From Lasiosphaeris hirsuta (taxonomy: Eukaryota; Ascomycota; Sordariomycetes; Sordariales; Lasiosphaeriaceae): a stretch of DNA of 64,000 nucleotides. The notes below the pieces were generated by a model, which saw nothing but the letters and a program-made list of their open reading frames with translations, was not told where the DNA came from and ran no database searches. How positions within the stretch are numbered: position 1 is the first letter of the stretch; every line of letters starts with the position of its first letter. Where the stretch lies: contig JAUKUA010000001.1 of NCBI GenBank assembly GCA_030549175.1, positions 5,394,001 to 5,458,000 on the forward strand, in the 5' to 3' direction. Shown here piece by piece: positions 62,701 to 64,000 of the stretch. The translations under genes and the position numbers were made by a program.

Positions 62701-64000
62701 TTCGAGCAAAAGTCCAAGTCTCAGGATGACATCCAGCATTTGGACGTCATCGAGGACATGATCCATCTTCTCATCGTGCTTCTAAGCGATAGGACATCAC
62801 TAACACAGAACGAGGACGATGCCGGCCCGCATGCCCCCTCCATGCGCCGCGACATCACTCATGTCCTATGCTTCAAGCCGCTGTCCTTTTCCGAGATATG
62901 TAACAAGCTGCCTGACAAATTCCAGGAACACGAAGACTTCAACAGGTTGATGGACGAGATGACAATCTTCAAATCTCCCGAGGGTCTCACTGATGTCGGG
63001 ACATTTGAGCTGAAGCCGCAGTATCTCGAGGATGTTGATCCCTATATTGCCCACTACAACAAGAACCAGCGAGAGGAGTCCGAGACAGCATGGCGGAAGT
63101 GGATGGCTAAACGGACTGGGAAGCCACTTGAGGATATCGTCTTTGAGCCCAAGTTACGCCCCATCACTTCTGGAGCATTTTCTGGGCTGTCCAACTTCAC
63201 CAGCAGCGGCATGTTCGCTCAGATCATCTTCTACTCACTACTTTACCCTCTCGTATCTCCCAGGTTAACTCCGCAGGTGCCTTTCACGCGCGTTGAGTCC
63301 TTCCTGCAGGTGGTGTTGCATTTGATCCTCATTGCCATTTCTGAGGACAACGCGAACGAGGAGGACCCACAGCAGGCCTCCTTCATCGGCACTGCGCTCT
63401 CGCATCAAGCGCGTAGCAACTTCATGCCCGAGGCGCCCCTTGCGAAAACTATTGTAGCTCTTTTGAACCTGATATCGACCAAGGAGGAGTTCAAAGCTTG
63501 CCATCCGAAAATCAACTTGAGCCTTAAGAGAATGCGTCAAAAGAGACCTAGGAGCTTCGAGCTTGCGTTCAACAGGCTGGGTCTATCCGTAGACCGCATC
63601 AACACCGCCTCGCCCGCTAGCAACAACGCCGAGGAGGAGCGGGAGAGAAAGAAGCGCGCCGCACTGGACCGCCAGGCTCGGGTGATGGCACAGTTTCAGG
63701 CACAGCAGAAGAGCTTTATGGAGAACCAAGGCGATATCAACTGGGGCGAGGTGGATGAGCTTGATGATGATGAAGACGTCCCGGCGGTTGAGGAGCATAG
63801 GAATTTCTGGAAATATCCCTCGGGAACATGCATACTGTGCCAAGAGGAGACCGACGACCGGCGACTCTATGGTACGTTCGCCTTCTTCACGGAAAGCAAC
63901 ATCCTGCGGCAAACGGATCTTCAAGATCCTGATTTTGTCAGAGAGGCTTTCAACACACCCGAGAACCTAGATCGGTCGGCCGAAGAGATACGTCCTTTCG
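59710..64000 (+). CDS. ubr1: E3 ubiquitin ligase Ubr1 (N-recognin), 3' end outside window
   Basis: N-end-rule E3 ligase that recognises basic and bulky N-terminal residues and ubiquitinates the substrate with Rad6. From ATG 59710 one frame stays open to the window edge, 1430 codons, with no intron. The UBR box lies at about residues 87-160: ACGHIFKQGEATYACRTC, CCLCSKCFDATDHTGH, SGCCDCGDPEAW, a complete set of zinc ligands. A ClpS-like N-domain follows (EYAVLLWNDEKHTAIDVRDQ). An acidic Asp/Gly-rich stretch and a proline-alanine repeat (about 478-500) form a disordered insert. The middle helical region includes ISFHHALHYTLSWLIECGK and VGQRDVSHHRDIFLLQTA. Near the edge GTCILCQEETDDRRLYGTF begins the RING-type zinc domain. 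The remaining C-terminal autoinhibitory part lies beyond 64000. Confidence 0.95.
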   Translation, partial: MEASMSSQEAQLCEFLMELPAEYKCHYNDDAARQLLTNLFWSMAGGKKSYLQLFFPQGIPAKTGSLKLRDAQGAVEGAEYTEAARGKACGHIFKQGEATYACRTCSADDTCCLCSKCFDATDHTGHMVRISISPGNSGCCDCGDPEAWKSPMFCTIHSVWEGEGKGKGKAAADLPENLVASIRMTIGRVFDYMCDVISCSPEQLRQTKTIDSIEQDERMSRLSSAYYGRDTEAPGEYAVLLWNDEKHTAIDVRDQVARACSTTLANGLAKAYETDTVGRSILIYDKSLEKLLEVAEVLERIRVTVTIRSARDTFREQMVGTIIEWLRDISGCSVGDDHSILRNIVCEEMLKPWRKGSPATHAIVGKDGIDDEDLIDREDSDANKFYEQQSRLLRQAREAARREAVAEDASDEDGDGDGDGDGNGDDNTPSSGEMDEDADDDDVMMIDARDEVDLDTVQDWRQDQALEEDEATVAGYPPPPPPPPAPAPAPAPAPGPGPAPRRNIRERELTPSDSDTAEPLIAPTVYAKAHLEIPKTPGLGKGEKAAPPNPGRYWLDTPAGYVEQENIPVAEDLFERVRLDWLVLFDLRMWKKARNDLRSLYISTVVTIPEFKRVLGLRFAGLYTTLAQLYLIGDREPDHSIINISLQMLTTPSITAEIVERGNFLTSLMAILYTFLTTRQVGHPWDVGCNAVLAFDTGSVTNRRMYHFFVDLKYLFGSPHVQERLRTEDRYMMQFLDLVKLHQGICPNMRAVGEHVEYETDSWISASLVTREINRLCRQFAESFRNVKEQDSLYISRAIRLAAKSVVINSIGAERGRFSQSEIKDEVRFKTLSDFEFEASGCKLDVVKFVVEEQHISFHHALHYTLSWLIECGKAMPIEQLRSLLTFTTQELLMKPRSMGKKTMPRREHQPEDYLMAAFDYPLRVCAWLAQMKAGMWVRNGLSLRHQAGTYRGVGQRDVSHHRDIFLLQTALVVCDPSRVLVSAVDRFGMEKWVKGIFEQKSKSQDDIQHLDVIEDMIHLLIVLLSDRTSLTQNEDDAGPHAPSMRRDITHVLCFKPLSFSEICNKLPDKFQEHEDFNRLMDEMTIFKSPEGLTDVGTFELKPQYLEDVDPYIAHYNKNQREESETAWRKWMAKRTGKPLEDIVFEPKLRPITSGAFSGLSNFTSSGMFAQIIFYSLLYPLVSPRLTPQVPFTRVESFLQVVLHLILIAISEDNANEEDPQQASFIGTALSHQARSNFMPEAPLAKTIVALLNLISTKEEFKACHPKINLSLKRMRQKRPRSFELAFNRLGLSVDRINTASPASNNAEEERERKKRAALDRQARVMAQFQAQQKSFMENQGDINWGEVDELDDDEDVPAVEEHRNFWKYPSGTCILCQEETDDRRLYGTFAFFTESNILRQTDLQDPDFVREAFNTPENLDRSAEEIRPF

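Noticed and set aside
1..64000. CRISPR arrays, insertion sequences, phage or long-terminal-repeat elements
   Set aside because: No spaced direct repeats, transposase, integrase or reverse transcriptase motifs were seen; the genes and introns are eukaryotic.

Overview
The window is nuclear DNA from a filamentous ascomycete, most likely a Sordariomycete. Evidence: introns of 47-106 nt with GT-AG ends and CTAAC-type branch sites, nuclear genes for mitochondrial import and respiration, fungal-type families (kexin, HMT1-type ABC transporter, Ppc89-like spindle pole protein, Ypt35, fungal PhoD-like phosphatase), and an intron-containing nuclear tRNA-Ser. Eighteen genes have resolved starts and stops, a PhoD-like gene lacks a resolved 5' end, UBR1 runs off the right edge, and there are one broken gene and two tRNA loci. 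Gene order shows no operon logic; most neighbours are functionally unrelated housekeeping genes.

Left part (0-20 kb): a LETM1/Mdm38 mitochondrial protein, a decayed CocE/NonD (X-Pro dipeptidyl-peptidase S15) hydrolase, the sorting nexin Snx4/Atg24, the Golgi protease Kex2, a disordered tail-anchored protein of unknown function, the PhoD-like phosphatase and a tRNA-Ser(GCU) with a 20-nt intron.

Middle (19.7-45.4 kb): exon-junction protein Y14, the Ppc89-like SPB scaffold, the OST subunit Swp1, a glutaminyl cyclase, a choline/ethanolamine phosphotransferase, a small GPI-anchored cysteine-rich protein, Ypt35 (PX), an SDR oxidoreductase, an IQ-motif protein with a polyserine microsatellite, and an HMT1-like ABC half-transporter whose last exon carries a PAM2-like peptide.

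Right part (45.4-64 kb): a nearly 5-kb stretch without a recognisable protein gene, ending in a divergent intron-containing tRNA-Ala(UGC)-like locus. Then come a NADAR-domain protein, and a cluster of four nuclear genes for mitochondrial proteins within 6.7 kb (TIM44, uS11m, BCS1, QCR9), interrupted only by PYM, the cytoplasmic partner of Y14. The window ends in UBR1.

Spliced models were built by hand from frames, splice sites and family conservation, and every model given as complete sums to a whole number of codons. I see no CRISPR array, transposon or obvious new multi-gene system. The most unusual items are the PAM2-like motif gated by a retained-intron stop in the ABC transporter, a QCR9 gene whose first coding exon is only the ATG and which uses a GC-AG intron, an open frame past the SNX4 stop, and the multiply broken S15 hydrolase.
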